64,000 nucleotides of DNA from Lentimonas sp. CC4 (GCF_902728235.1 NZ_CACVBO010000001.1:3496001-3560000); one strand, 5' to 3'; positions 44,037 to 55,269 are shown, counted from the first letter of the stretch. Numbers and translations are program-made. The notes: generated by a model from the letters alone, not told the origin.

Positions 44037-45469
44037 GATGCAACCTTGGAGGACTTACAGCGTGCAAAGAGAATCAAGCCGATGCCGGTGCACAGGGATC
44101 CCACATAGAGCGAGTCGACATTGGCCCAAAAACCGGTCTGCTCTGAGAAGCGCCAGATGGTGGTGCCCACGGCACCGAAGAGCGATGCGAACACAAACTG
44201 GTTGTCCGCGATGCGGCCTGGCCAGAAGTAACCAATCATCATGGGCAGCAGTAGGCAGGCGGCCATGTAGCTGCCGAGGGTTTTCCAGACCTGCATAATA
44301 TTGCCTTCAAACGCAACACCCAGCACCACGGCGGCGATGCCCGATACGATCATGCCGATATGATGCAGGCCTACTCGTCCGCGAAAGCGCTTGGGCACCA
44401 GATCGTAAGACACGGTGGTGCCGGCTAGAAAGAGATACGAGTCGAGGGTGGAGAGAATGGTCGCCGTGACGCCGGCCAGCATGAAACCACGCCAGCCGTC
44501 GGGTAGCAATTGCACGGCGTAAATCAGGTAGGCATGTCCCGACGCGGCTTCAGGAATCACGGCGCAGGCATACATGCCGCCTAAGGTGGTGCAGATATCA
44601 AAGAAGAACCAGACCACGGTGGAGAGCAGAATGCCGACCTTGGCAGTGCGGGTGGAATTGGCCGCAAAGCAGCGTTGATAGAAATTCGGATCCACCAGCG
44701 TGGACAGCGCCACAATCCCCCAGACCACTAGCGTGCCCCAAGATTGTCCGCCGGTAATGGAAAAGTGCGTCTCCGGCAGTTGTTCACGTAGAAACGATAG
44801 GCCGCCAAATTGAGAGACCGACAGTATGACGACGAGCAACACGGCGAAACACATCACGAAGAATTGCACCAGATCGGAAAAGACGACGGCGCGCAGGCCG
44901 CCCCACATGGCATACAACAGAACAAAAGTCACACCAACGGACATCGTGAGCCAGAGCGGACCGCCGAAGAGAATCTGCAGCAGCAAGCCGACGCTAATGA
45001 CGTAGGCAATGGGCAGGACATTGAACAGATTGAAGACGGCGCTCAGTCGCCCCGATTTCGGGCCAAACATACGGCTCACCAAGTCAGGCAAGGTGACGGC
45101 CTCGTAACGTGCGACCCGTTTTACAATGAACAAAGCGAAGATGATGTAAGCCGCATACCAGAAGGCGCCCTGCGTCACAAAATTATAGATACCGTATTGA
45201 AACGACATTTCGGTGACCCCGAATATCCCGCCATACCAGGTGGCCACCAAGGTCGCGATAAACATGGGCAGCGTCAGACGCCGGCCCATGAGGAGAATGT
45301 CGAGTAAGCGCGCTTCTTCGTTGGCGTTCGGCAGCACCTTGCGCTTGCGATACTCACCAAGGAGCACAGCACCAATCGTGATGCCGATGATGACGGCAAA
45401 AACCAGCCAGTCTAAGGGCACGATGGAGGTCGAGACCTCGAGCGCAGGATCAAAGTTCGATGCGCTCAC
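44033..45469 (-). CDS. Sodium/solute symporter (SSS family)
   Basis: 478 residues with about 13 hydrophobic segments and the SSS-family layout: LAVVATWYGGIFG-type glycine-rich helix (TLVATWYGGIFGVTEMSFQYG), YAMWGGLRAVVFSDLVQFFV, and LAGVTATILSTLDSYLFLAG, which holds the conserved Ser/Thr of the sodium site. It imports a small organic solute with sodium. Its coupling to the adenylation-reductase gene suggests that the transported compound is related to that enzyme's substrate, which is inference. Confidence 0.9.
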   Translation of the reverse strand: MSASNFDPALEVSTSIVPLDWLVFAVIIGITIGAVLLGEYRKRKVLPNANEEARLLDILLMGRRLTLPMFIATLVATWYGGIFGVTEMSFQYGIYNFVTQGAFWYAAYIIFALFIVKRVARYEAVTLPDLVSRMFGPKSGRLSAVFNLFNVLPIAYVISVGLLLQILFGGPLWLTMSVGVTFVLLYAMWGGLRAVVFSDLVQFFVMCFAVLLVVILSVSQFGGLSFLREQLPETHFSITGGQSWGTLVVWGIVALSTLVDPNFYQRCFAANSTRTAKVGILLSTVVWFFFDICTTLGGMYACAVIPEAASGHAYLIYAVQLLPDGWRGFMLAGVTATILSTLDSYLFLAGTTVSYDLVPKRFRGRVGLHHIGMIVSGIAAVVLGVAFEGNIMQVWKTLGSYMAACLLLPMMIGYFWPGRIADNQFVFASLFGAVGTTIWRFSEQTGFWANVDSLYVGSLCTGIGLILFARCKSSKVAS

Positions 45470-45904
45470 GCTTGCTGCAGGTGCTTAGCACAGCAAAGCA
45501 TTCCCCCTCTGGGAGAATGACAGATAGGATCAGAGTGAGTGGTGGCTTCGTTTTTCATCATAGGCGCGTGGTCGCAGCGACAGGCAATGACACCTTTGTT
45601 AGATCTTCGGGCGTGCGAGTCAATACGTTGAGTTCGCTAGAGACAGTGTGGACGTAGAATGTATCACTGAGCCTCTCGGCAGCACCTTACCTCCGCACAG
45701 ATCGAAACGGCTTCGCCGATCCGCTACGAAATAACACGAGGTTAACGTAGCGAACTGGCGAATGCCATTTCGACCATATGATCAAAGCTAATGTTACAAT
45801 TCATCTGTGACATTAGGGTTACATTGACTTAATATAAACATTACAATACGTTGTTTAGCTTTAATTACCTCCTAAAAACAGAACACAAAAAACAAAAAAG
45901 AACT
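45470..45904. other. Intergenic region between symporter and HhH protein genes
   Basis: A 435-bp gap between divergent genes. The right part (about 45790-45850) is AT-rich and includes TTGACT near 45829, a possible -35, but I see no confident -10. No reading frame or repeat of note. Confidence 0.4.
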
Positions 45905-46342
45905 ATGATCGTTCCATTAACCGACATCACTGGCATCGGCCCATCCATCGCAATCGCACTTTCAAAAAACGGTTTTAAAACCATCAACGACCTCGCCAAA
46001 GCAGACGTCGATGCACTCTGCGCAATCCCTGGATTCGGCCCAGTCAAAGCAAAAAACACGATCGCAGCAGCAGCGAATTTGGCTACTGTCGATTCACCCC
46101 CTGCGGAACCAACACCTGAGCCAGTTAAAAAGTCGAAGCCAAAACCGAAGCTAACAAAGGAAGTAAAGGCAGCGTCTAAGTCTAAGAAGAAATCAAAGAA
46201 GGCGACCAAGTCTGATAAAAAATCTAAAAAGACGAAGTCTAAGAAAGCTGAAAAGAAGAACAAAAAGAAGGACTCGTCTAAAAAGACAAAATCTAAGAGC
46301 AAGCCTAAGAAGGCCGACAAGAAGAAGAAAAAGAAGAAGTAG
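45905..46342 (+). CDS. Helix-hairpin-helix protein with lysine-rich histone-like tail
   Basis: 145 residues from the ATG at 45905 (MIVPLTDITGIGPSIAIALS). The N-terminal 60 residues are a double HhH domain (ITGIGPSIAIALSKNGFKTI; LCAIPGFGPVKAKNTI) of the kind found in ligases and nucleases, here without any catalytic domain. After a Pro linker, the remaining 75 residues are almost all Lys, Ser and Thr, repeating KSKK-like units. The layout suggests a nucleoid-associated protein binding DNA through both parts, similar in composition to bacterial H1-like proteins. An upstream in-frame start at 45851 would add 18 unconvincing residues. A 12-bp hairpin follows. Confidence 0.85.
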   Translation: MIVPLTDITGIGPSIAIALSKNGFKTINDLAKADVDALCAIPGFGPVKAKNTIAAAANLATVDSPPAEPTPEPVKKSKPKPKLTKEVKAASKSKKKSKKATKSDKKSKKTKSKKAEKKNKKKDSSKKTKSKSKPKKADKKKKKKK

Positions 46343-46397
46343 CCAAACTGTTGCTGTCACAGTTCGTAGCGTGCAGCTTCAGCCAACGAAAAATATC

Positions 46398-46437
46398 GCT
46401 TTAGCCTCGAAGCTCAAACGAGCGCCGAGGCTAAAGC
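46398..46437. terminator. Hairpin downstream of the HhH gene
   Basis: Perfect 12-bp arms GCTTTAGCCTCG and CGAGGCTAAAGC with a 16-nt loop, 55 bp beyond the stop codon. There is no T run, so it may be a Rho-assisted stop, an mRNA-stabilising structure or a repeat element. Confidence 0.5.
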
Positions 46438-46612
46438 ACTGCACTGCTGCCGACAATTACACGCCTTGAAAATTCGTTACCCAAGAGGCACAAAAATTGG
46501 TTCTTTGTCATTTACAGAAGGCCATTTGTGCTGTGAATCTCTGAGGCTGAATTTTTTCCGGTCTGCCCGGCGCCTGTGCCCATTTATTTGACCGCATACA
46601 CTTACGAGAATC

Positions 46613-46987
46613 ATGCTTGAATTTAATTTCAACGAAGAGAAAAAACTCCTGACGACTACGGCGACAGGTATCATTGGAGTGAATGACATCATCAGTCATT
46701 ACGAGCAATTGCCTGAGTATCAGGACAAGACCCGCAAACTAAAAGTCCTAATTGATGTGCGCAAAAGCCAGTTTGAACTCAAGTTGCCCGATTTAAGCCA
46801 AACGACTGAAACAGTTCAGTCTGCTTTGAGTCATTTTGAGTCCATCGCTGAGGCGATACTGGTCGACGAACCATCAGCTACCGCAGTGACCGTTATCTTT
46901 CAAAATTATAATTCTGGTGTAGAGGGATACCAATTCAAAATGTTTAGCACCTGCGAAGCTGCCGAGGGCTGGTTAAGCGCAAAATAG
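46613..46987 (+). CDS. STAS/SpoIIAA-like domain protein
   Basis: 124 residues, cytoplasmic, no signal peptide. The pattern LLTTTATGIIGVNDIISHYEQLPEY, then KVLIDVRKSQFEL, is typical of SpoIIAA-like or STAS-like small proteins that begin with a beta strand reading out a phenotype-neutral core; the end has the FKMFSTCEAAEGWL helix common in that group. Function unknown. It is monocistronic, between the HhH gene and radD. Confidence 0.7.
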   Translation: MLEFNFNEEKKLLTTTATGIIGVNDIISHYEQLPEYQDKTRKLKVLIDVRKSQFELKLPDLSQTTETVQSALSHFESIAEAILVDEPSATAVTVIFQNYNSGVEGYQFKMFSTCEAAEGWLSAK

Positions 46988-47105
46988 GTGCGGTTAAAGC
47001 CTGCCGCTTGGAACGACATTCTTTATGCAGCAGACTCAGTGCTGCGATCCAGCGTGACGAATTAAGTAGCAATGTGAAGGCCGTTTCACATAGCGTGTGC
47101 GCTTC

Positions 47106-48842
<1,737 letters not shown>

Positions 48843-48873
48843 ACGGCGAAGGAACGTTTGCTAAAGCGGCACG

Positions 48874-49725
48874 CTACGCCCATATGAATGTCACTTTCGT
48901 GCCTGGTCGGCATTGAGCCAACCGCCCCAAATCAGCTTCGAGCAATATGGCCAGCTTTGCATAGCCACCGACTGTAGGGCCATCGGTCATCGTAATAATC
49001 GGCTGACCGTTACCAGGAATCTGAAAGCTGCCCGGCAAGACGGGCTCACTGCGAATCGACTCAGGCACTGAAAGCTCTGGCCCGTCGAGTCGATACCCCG
49101 TGCGATCGGACCGTGCCGAGACTGTCCACTCTGATGCTACCAGTTGCGCACGTGCTTCAGGCTCAAACAAATCAAATTGTGGGCCAGGCAATACTTCAAA
49201 CTCAGCTGAGCTAGGAAACACTTTCTGTAACTCAGGCAGCAGCACTCGACGCCCCACTCGCTCGACCGACGCATTTGGTTCACGCAAAACAGCGGACAGC
49301 TGACTGCCTGTCTTCAAAGATTCCCCTAAGCCATTACGAGCATCAACCGATGCACTACCGAACCAATGATCGGCCTCAAAGCCACCTGGCACAGCGATAT
49401 ACGCCCACAGCCCCGAACGATTTACGGGAAAGTGCAACACCGTGCCGGCCTTGACCTCGCTCGCCGTCCAAGGCGAAAGTGCACAGCCTAGATCTGCCCC
49501 TGCGAGCGCGATCCATGTATCTTCTAAGACACGCAGCTTCGCACCTTGCATTAAGACCTCTAGCACTGGCGCATCCGCCCGATTACCCAGCAAGCGATTT
49601 GCCGCCTCGGCGGAGTAACGATCCATCGCTCCACCACTGGGCACACCAAACTGTCGCCATCCGAATCGACCACCGTCTTGGATCGAAAGCCCTACACCTG
49701 TTGATAGTATTTCAATCGTCGCCAT
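48874..49725 (-). CDS. pxpC: 5-oxoprolinase subunit C (biotin-dependent carboxyltransferase family)
   Basis: 283 residues. Typical opening IEILSTGVGLSIQDGGRFGW and RQFGVPSGGAMDRYS, plus ITMTDGPTVGGYAKLAIL near the end, define the PxpC/KipA family. With PxpA and PxpB it hydrolyses 5-oxoproline to glutamate using ATP. The gene is 1 nt downstream of pxpB. PxpA (LamB/YcsF) is not in this window. Confidence 0.9.
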   Translation of the reverse strand: MATIEILSTGVGLSIQDGGRFGWRQFGVPSGGAMDRYSAEAANRLLGNRADAPVLEVLMQGAKLRVLEDTWIALAGADLGCALSPWTASEVKAGTVLHFPVNRSGLWAYIAVPGGFEADHWFGSASVDARNGLGESLKTGSQLSAVLREPNASVERVGRRVLLPELQKVFPSSAEFEVLPGPQFDLFEPEARAQLVASEWTVSARSDRTGYRLDGPELSVPESIRSEPVLPGSFQIPGNGQPIITMTDGPTVGGYAKLAILLEADLGRLAQCRPGTKVTFIWA

Positions 49726-49726
49726 A

Positions 49727-50395
49727 TCAACTCGGTATAAATTTTACGGTATCTCCCGCAGCTAAAGTAAAAATATCACGCGCGTCGCAATCCGTTACCA
49801 TTGCCTTTTCTGGACGAAAAAGCGGCAGTTCCGTGCGCCCTAATAGATGCCAGCCACCAGGACTCGCGACCGAATAAATGCCGGCATGGCACCCACCAAT
49901 CGCAACCGCGCCTGGCTCAATGCGATTACGCGGCGATGCCTTACGCTCTATATGCAAACGCTTATCCAGCCCATCCAAATACGGAAACCCCGGCGTGAAC
50001 CCCATCATACGGACGCGATATTCAGGAGCCGAATGAATCGCCACGACCTCGGACTCGGTCAGGCCTACTTGCTGAGCAACGGCTTTCAAATCAGCCCCAT
50101 CGTATATGACCGGGACCTCAATCCGACGCGCGGCCTCGGCCATCGATGCAGGTGCCCCTTGAAGACCCTCCAACCATACCCGTAGAATGGGCGCTTCGAC
50201 TGGCCGCACGAATACCACCAAGCAATTGTCCGCCCCCCAGACGCAGTCTTCCAATGCTTCAGGGGGATCGCACCACAAGGCCTGCTCAATGCATCCCCGT
50301 TCGCCCCCGCCAAAACCATCCAGCAAAAAACCGCGCTCACCGTAAGGTCGGATACGCGTCTGCTTAAAAGGGGATTCTTCGATCTGTGTCACCAT
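49727..50395 (-). CDS. pxpB: 5-oxoprolinase subunit B
   Basis: 222 residues from the ATG at 50395 (MVTQIEESPF). The frame is open further upstream to 50545, but those 50 residues look non-coding and are not family-like. Family motifs include YGERGFLLDGF, the VPVIYDGADLKAVAQ block, GFTPGFPYLDGLD and the RIEPGAVAIGGCHAGIYSVASPGGW region. It is the PxpB/KipI-type partner of PxpC, and the stop and the pxpC start are nearly overlapping. KipI-like regulatory function is an alternative, but the paired arrangement favours oxoprolinase. Confidence 0.9.
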   Translation of the reverse strand: MVTQIEESPFKQTRIRPYGERGFLLDGFGGGERGCIEQALWCDPPEALEDCVWGADNCLVVFVRPVEAPILRVWLEGLQGAPASMAEAARRIEVPVIYDGADLKAVAQQVGLTESEVVAIHSAPEYRVRMMGFTPGFPYLDGLDKRLHIERKASPRNRIEPGAVAIGGCHAGIYSVASPGGWHLLGRTELPLFRPEKAMVTDCDARDIFTLAAGDTVKFIPS

Positions 50396-50768
50396 TCGCT
50401 GATTACCATAGCGGCTAAAACACAGTTTAAAAGTCCTATCCACGTCCGAATGGCACGAACGGGTGTGACTATAAGTGCGGGGAGTTTTGGGGAGGGACGG
50501 CCTCTGTGCCGTCAGCCGTGCCTCAGCACTCAACCAAAGCACCACCTTCCCTTCGCTGGGGAGGAGCTCAAAGAACCGCGTTCATCGCGAAAACAAGAAG
50601 ATACAAGCTTATGGGTAACGATCGAGGCCGAGCTCGTCCCTCCCAAATGTATTGAGCGAAAAATTACAATTCTTGATACGCGACAGGATACCACTCATAT
50701 ACTTTGACTTTGATTTAAATCAACTATCCTACAGAAAGCACGGGTGGCCACGTCTCCATCCGCTCAGC
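50396..50768. other. Intergenic region between pxpB and the YheT gene
   Basis: 373 bp between divergent genes; it should contain both promoters. A polyG/A patch near 50478-50500 is the only distinctive feature. The longer in-frame extensions of both genes across this region lack protein-like composition. Confidence 0.4.
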
Positions 50769-51752
50769 ATGCCACTCATCGAACAGTCCACCTACGTCGC
50801 ACCTTTTGGCTTTCGCAATGGGCATTTGCAAACGATCTACCCAGCACTCTTTAGAAAAGTGCCCCTCGTCACAACTGAGCCTGAGCGCATTGAAACACCT
50901 GACGATGACTTCATTGATCTCATGTGGGCGCACACGCCGAACGCAACACGCTTAGCTGTGCTGACGCATGGACTCGAAGGCAGTGCGCAGGCAACTTATG
51001 TGCAGGGCATGGCACGCGCACTCGTCCAAGACGGCTGGAGTGTGCTTACATGGAATTTCCGCAACTGTAGCCATGAACCGAACCGACAACTGCGATCCTA
51101 CCACAGTGGAGCGATCGATGATCTAGTAACGGTGCTGGCGCATACGGCTCGACACACACAGATCAAAGCCATCGCATTGCTTGGCTTTAGCCTCGGAGGC
51201 AACCTGACTCTCAAATATCTGGGTGACCATGGTGCGCAGATCGACCCTCGCATTCGAGCTGCGATGGCGATTTCCGTGCCCTGCGACTTGGCCGGTAGTT
51301 CGGAGCGCCTGGAGCACTGGAGCAATCGAATCTATATGGCGCGCTTTTTAAGAACACTGCGGTCAAAAGTGCGTGAGAAGATGACGCGCCACCCTGGCAA
51401 AATCCACGACCATGGGCTCGATCAAATGCGCACCTTCCGCGAATTCGACGGCGCTTACACCGCACCGATTCACGGGTTTACCAGCGCCGACCACTATTGG
51501 AGTGAGTGCAGTTGCACCAAAGGACTGTTAAAAATCACGGTCCCTACGCTGCTGATCAACGCACAGAATGATCCCTTTCTCACGCCCAGTTGCTTCCCGA
51601 TCGAAGAAGCACGAAACAGTCATCATTTTTACCTAGAAATGCCAACACACGGCGGCCACATGGGGTTCATCCAACGTCAGAATGGCGCCGCCTACTGGTC
51701 AGAAAACCGTGCGGTGGCGTTTCTACAGGCTGCGACTACTGCACGGGCTTAA
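50769..51752 (+). CDS. YheT-family alpha/beta hydrolase
   Basis: 327 residues from the ATG at 50769 (MPLIEQSTYVAPFGFRNGHLQ). Earlier in-frame starts (50652) give an unlikely leader. YheT features are FGFRNGHLQTIYPALFR, VLTHGLEGSAQATYVQG, nucleophile elbow GFSLGGN, VPTLLINAQNDPF (acid) and THGGHMGF (His). Members are putative esterases of unknown physiological substrate. Its last 17 bp overlap the end of the convergent subtilase gene. Confidence 0.9.
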   Translation: MPLIEQSTYVAPFGFRNGHLQTIYPALFRKVPLVTTEPERIETPDDDFIDLMWAHTPNATRLAVLTHGLEGSAQATYVQGMARALVQDGWSVLTWNFRNCSHEPNRQLRSYHSGAIDDLVTVLAHTARHTQIKAIALLGFSLGGNLTLKYLGDHGAQIDPRIRAAMAISVPCDLAGSSERLEHWSNRIYMARFLRTLRSKVREKMTRHPGKIHDHGLDQMRTFREFDGAYTAPIHGFTSADHYWSECSCTKGLLKITVPTLLINAQNDPFLTPSCFPIEEARNSHHFYLEMPTHGGHMGFIQRQNGAAYWSENRAVAFLQAATTARA

Positions 51753-53325
51753 AGAACACAGCCTTCGTGTTATTGTCTAAGCGCACATCATCCATCGGCT
51801 CTTCGGGCACGACTTGAGCGGCAATGTTCAAACTATCCTCAGAGTAAGTCGAAGGCACTTGGGCAAAAACTTTTCGAGTCGTCGTTTGCCCGGGGCTCAA
51901 TGTGCCGATCGTGAAATCCATCGGATCCCCCTCCCCGACTAGCACGGTGAGTGTTGTAGTGCCCAGCCAACTCGTGCCTCGGTTTTGCACAATCACTTCG
52001 ACGGGCATCGTCGTGCCAGGCAGTGCATCGGCTGGGAGGTAAATATCGGCGATCGCCACATCTAGAATATCATCCGTATCACGCTCGCGCAGACGATCCC
52101 AGTTTACCACACCTGCTCCATAGACTGCATCGGTGCCCGGTGCACCAGCATCATCTAAATAACGCTTCATAATATCCACAACTTCCGTTGGGCCGCGTGA
52201 TGGATCCGCCGAAAGCAGTGACGCCAAGGTGGCGGAGACAAATGGCGCTGCAGCAGATGTGCCGGAAAATAACATGGTGCCTTCATCTTCTTTTGCAGTC
52301 AGCACACCGACCCCTGGCGCGGCAAAGTCAATCGCATCGGACTGATTCGGGAACAGCGCTTGCCGGCCCACTCCATCCACCGCTGTGACTGACAGCACCT
52401 GCGGGTAAGCGGCGGGGTAAGGCAATTGCGTGTAAGCATCATTCCCTGCGGCAGCGACCATGATCACACCCTTTGATTCAGCATAACGCACCGCTTCGCG
52501 CATAACTTGAGTATCTTGATACACTCCCAAGCTCATATTCAGCACATCGACTCCCATGTCCACAGCTTGCACGATTCCCTGTGCAACATGAAAGCTATTG
52601 CCCAAGCCTTGATCGTCCAACACTCGCACAACAAACAGTTCCGCAGCAGGTGCAATGCCCTCTGAACCGGCAATGATCGACGCCACCGCAGTGCCATGCA
52701 TCGCACCAGAGCCGGAAATACCAGCTCCAGTCAAATCCACAGAATCGATGCTCACCTCGTCAAACTGCTCATGCGCCTCAAGCCCCGAGTCCAAAATGCC
52801 AACCAACACACCAGAACCATCACCATCCACAGTCCCACCAACCACTGCATAGGCCGGCATACCGAATGCCCGTAATTGCGAATACAACTCGGGCGCGATC
52901 TCAACGGGAGGCAATGGTTGCTCGACCCGATACGAAAAACTACCGCGGGCGCCATAGAGACCAGGGTTCGGCCCAGACTGCGCGTCTATACCAATACGCA
53001 CCACCATCAACTCATCGATCTGCCCGAGCGGCGATAAACCGGCATTCGCCAATGCTTGTAAATACGCCAAGTAATCCTCTCGGTTGGTAAAATGCATTAC
53101 CATCTCACCTGCAATCGCATGCTTAGGAAACTCAACCTCCCAATCCCCTGAAACCTGCACGGGTATTTCTGTATCATCACTGGACACCGCTCGCGGCGAG
53201 GCCTCAACCCGAACCACCTGCTCCTCCACGACAGTGTGCCACTGCCATTTCGACAGTGAGAGCCCGATACATCCTCCAAGGATGACTAAGGCGCACAGAA
53301 TTATAAATCCACGTGGCAATTTCAT
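51736..53325 (-). CDS. Subtilisin-like serine protease (S8), exported
   Basis: 529 residues. An N-terminal hydrophobic segment (about 6-25, with a Cys at 19) is followed by a propeptide-like region up to about 165. The catalytic domain has Asp179 (GILDSG), His210 (HGTAVASI), Asn295 (AAAGND) and Ser357 (SGTSAAAP), so the triad is complete. Residues about 420-529 form a CARDB-like Ig domain (VIVQNRGTSWLGTTTLTVL). Probably a periplasmic or surface protease. It is monocistronic and convergent with the YheT gene. Confidence 0.92.
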   Translation of the reverse strand: MKLPRGFIILCALVILGGCIGLSLSKWQWHTVVEEQVVRVEASPRAVSSDDTEIPVQVSGDWEVEFPKHAIAGEMVMHFTNREDYLAYLQALANAGLSPLGQIDELMVVRIGIDAQSGPNPGLYGARGSFSYRVEQPLPPVEIAPELYSQLRAFGMPAYAVVGGTVDGDGSGVLVGILDSGLEAHEQFDEVSIDSVDLTGAGISGSGAMHGTAVASIIAGSEGIAPAAELFVVRVLDDQGLGNSFHVAQGIVQAVDMGVDVLNMSLGVYQDTQVMREAVRYAESKGVIMVAAAGNDAYTQLPYPAAYPQVLSVTAVDGVGRQALFPNQSDAIDFAAPGVGVLTAKEDEGTMLFSGTSAAAPFVSATLASLLSADPSRGPTEVVDIMKRYLDDAGAPGTDAVYGAGVVNWDRLRERDTDDILDVAIADIYLPADALPGTTMPVEVIVQNRGTSWLGTTTLTVLVGEGDPMDFTIGTLSPGQTTTRKVFAQVPSTYSEDSLNIAAQVVPEEPMDDVRLDNNTKAVFFKPVQ

Positions 53326-53412
53326 AATATCACTTCATTAATCGAAAAATCGTTAAAAACAAACTCGATTCAACATACGTTTATAGTTTCAAACACTATA
53401 AGGTTACAATGT

Positions 53413-54099
53413 ATGAAAATTCTTTGCTTAAAACACATCGCCTTCGAAGGCCCTGCCGCCTTCGCACTTTGGGCACAGCAACGCGGCCACGAGCTGGAAG
53501 TCGTTGAGGTGTATCGAAACCCGCCGCTGCCAGCGCCTCAAACATTTGATATGCTGCTAGTCATGGGCGGTCCAATGAATATATACGAAGATAACATCTA
53601 CCCTTGGTTGACCAAGGAGAAGTCCTACATCCGCAGCGCCATCGCCGCGGGCAAACACGTCATCGGCGTCTGCCTCGGCGCACAATTGATTGCGCATGTC
53701 TTAGGTGCACCCGTCACTGCTGGAGCAAACAAAGAAATCGGCTGGTTCCCAATCCAACCAAGTGTGGATTGTCCAGCCACACTGCCACTACCTGAGGAAC
53801 TGCGTGTCTTACACTGGCACGGCGACACCTTCGCAATTCCACAAGGCGCCCATGCCATCGCCCAGAGCGACGCCTGCGCGAACCAAGGCTTCCTCTACCG
53901 CGACCGCGTGCTTGCGCTACAATGTCACCTAGAGATGACACCTCAAAATCTCGCCCTACTCATCGCCGCCTGCAGCAATGAACTCGTAGACGCGCCTTAC
54001 ATTCAAGACGCCGCGACCATGCACGCTGAGCCCGAAGCGACTTACGAGGCGATGCAAGCCGTGCTGTTTGAGATGCTGGATGCGTTGGTGGCTGAGTAA
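53413..54099 (+). CDS. Class I glutamine amidotransferase-like protein
   Basis: 228 residues, cytoplasmic. GATase class I motifs are LLVMGGPMNIYED, nucleophile Cys87 in GVCLGAQ, and His172/Glu174 in QCHLEMT. This matches the stand-alone GMP-synthase-like amidotransferase group often involved in detoxification or gamma-glutamyl hydrolysis. No synthetase partner is adjacent, so substrate unknown. Confidence 0.88.
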   Translation: MKILCLKHIAFEGPAAFALWAQQRGHELEVVEVYRNPPLPAPQTFDMLLVMGGPMNIYEDNIYPWLTKEKSYIRSAIAAGKHVIGVCLGAQLIAHVLGAPVTAGANKEIGWFPIQPSVDCPATLPLPEELRVLHWHGDTFAIPQGAHAIAQSDACANQGFLYRDRVLALQCHLEMTPQNLALLIAACSNELVDAPYIQDAATMHAEPEATYEAMQAVLFEMLDALVAE

Positions 54100-54194
54100 T
54101 ACCATCCTTTGACATTTTCTGGTAGTCTGTAGCCATCGAAGGGAAGACCACTGTGAATACTTTTCAGCTGTATTTGTTAACCGCCCGCTACGCT

Positions 54195-54297
54195 AGAGAT
54201 CGCAGAGCACGCTGAGAGCTGACGCAGAGCATTTCACGCAGCCCTCCCCATCTCCTCGGCGCACTCTGCGATCTCTGCGATCTCTGCGATCTCTGCG
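54195..54297. repeat. Tandem 9-bp repeat with inverted partner in a 500-bp intergenic gap
   Basis: CTCTGCGAT occurs nearly four times in tandem (54264-54297). AGAGATCGCAGAG at 54195-54207 is a 13-bp perfect reverse complement of CTCTGCGATCTCT within the array, so a stem can form. The rest of the gap 54100-54602 shows no gene. Confidence 0.6.
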
Positions 54298-54602
54298 GTT
54301 AAACCTTTTTACCAGTTTTAGTCGCATGTTGGTATAATTTATAGTGCGGTTGCTTAGCAGCTGCCTAAAAAACCGATTTCAACGTCATAATCGTTATCCT
54401 CTATGTGAATCCGTAGGGTCTTCTATTACTACTCCCCGATTATGATTAAAATGAGGAGTCAGATGAAGAGCTCAGAAGCAACAAACGACCGATGGTGCTG
54501 AGGCCTCTTGAAACGTCTCGTAGTTTCGCGGGTGCCGCAAGCAGCACCCCTACAAATGAATGAGTCAACGGTCTTCGCAAGCAAAGCCCCGACTCACACA
54601 CA

Positions 54603-55178
54603 CTACGCCTTCTTCACATATTTCGTGAGAATCACGATATGCTGACCATTCACGCGGCCTTCGATATTGTCCGAATTGTTGTGATCTAGCAGAATACGAC
54701 GCACGGCGGTGCCACGCTTCGCGGTAAAACCGCCACCTTTGACGACCAAATCTTTGACCAAAGTCACGGTATCGCCCGCGGCGAGCTCTGCGCCGTTGCA
54801 GTCGATATACTTAAGCACGGACGCGGCCTCCTTGGCCTCCGCCTCTGCCCAGATCTGCACATCGTCTTCAAGAAACAAGGAATCAAGCAGGTCCTGCGCC
54901 CATGCTTCACTCTCGCCCAGTCGCGTCAACAGTCGCCACGCCATGACCTGCACAGCGGGCACTTCACTCCACATACTTTCGGTCAGGCAACGCCAATGGT
55001 GCACGTCAACCTTATCAGGATTTGCAATCTGCTCGCGGCAGTTAACACAGAGCAATACCGCCTCATCAGCGGTGCCATCGGATGTCGGCGGCACTTCATA
55101 AACTGCCAAATCTTCGGCTGCGCCACATAACTCGCAAGTGCATCCACTACGTTCCTGTAAATCTGTCTCTGTGCTCAT
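54603..55178 (-). CDS. PhnA-family zinc-ribbon protein
   Basis: 191 residues. The N-terminal zinc ribbon has Cys pairs (CTCELCG; LCVNCRE), and the C-terminal PhnA domain shows YIDCNGAELAAGDTVTLVKD and a KGTAVRRI-type stretch (FTAKRGTAVRRILLD). This is the PhnA/YjdM group, named for a phosphonate locus but of uncertain function. No other phosphonate gene is nearby. Confidence 0.88.
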   Translation of the reverse strand: MSTETDLQERSGCTCELCGAAEDLAVYEVPPTSDGTADEAVLLCVNCREQIANPDKVDVHHWRCLTESMWSEVPAVQVMAWRLLTRLGESEAWAQDLLDSLFLEDDVQIWAEAEAKEAASVLKYIDCNGAELAAGDTVTLVKDLVVKGGGFTAKRGTAVRRILLDHNNSDNIEGRVNGQHIVILTKYVKKA

Positions 55179-55235
55179 AGCGCAAGACCCAACCCAAAGT
55201 CTGCGATGCAGACAACCTCATAAATATATAAAAAA

Positions 55236-55269
55236 AGCGCGTGCTCATCCCATAATAAACACGCACTTG
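55236..55269 (-). terminator. Rho-independent terminator of the multidomain sulfatase gene
   Basis: Arms AAGCGCGTG and CACGCACTT (one mismatch) around a 16-nt loop, followed by seven T on the minus strand. It is located about 25 nt past the stop codon. Confidence 0.75.

Noticed and set aside
45865-46320. Minus-strand frame opposite the lysine-rich HhH gene
   Set aside because: Its Phe/Leu/Asp richness is simply the complement of the lysine codons; the plus-strand protein has a clear domain.
49727-50545. Longer PxpB start at 50545
   Set aside because: The added 50 residues are not family-like, and the ATG at 50395 gives the usual length.
50652-50768. Upstream extension of the YheT protein
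   Set aside because: Composition is not protein-like and family members start close to the residue chosen.
54264-54297. Tandem 9-bp repeats as a possible CRISPR array
   Set aside because: The units are contiguous with no spacers and far too short; no cas genes are near.
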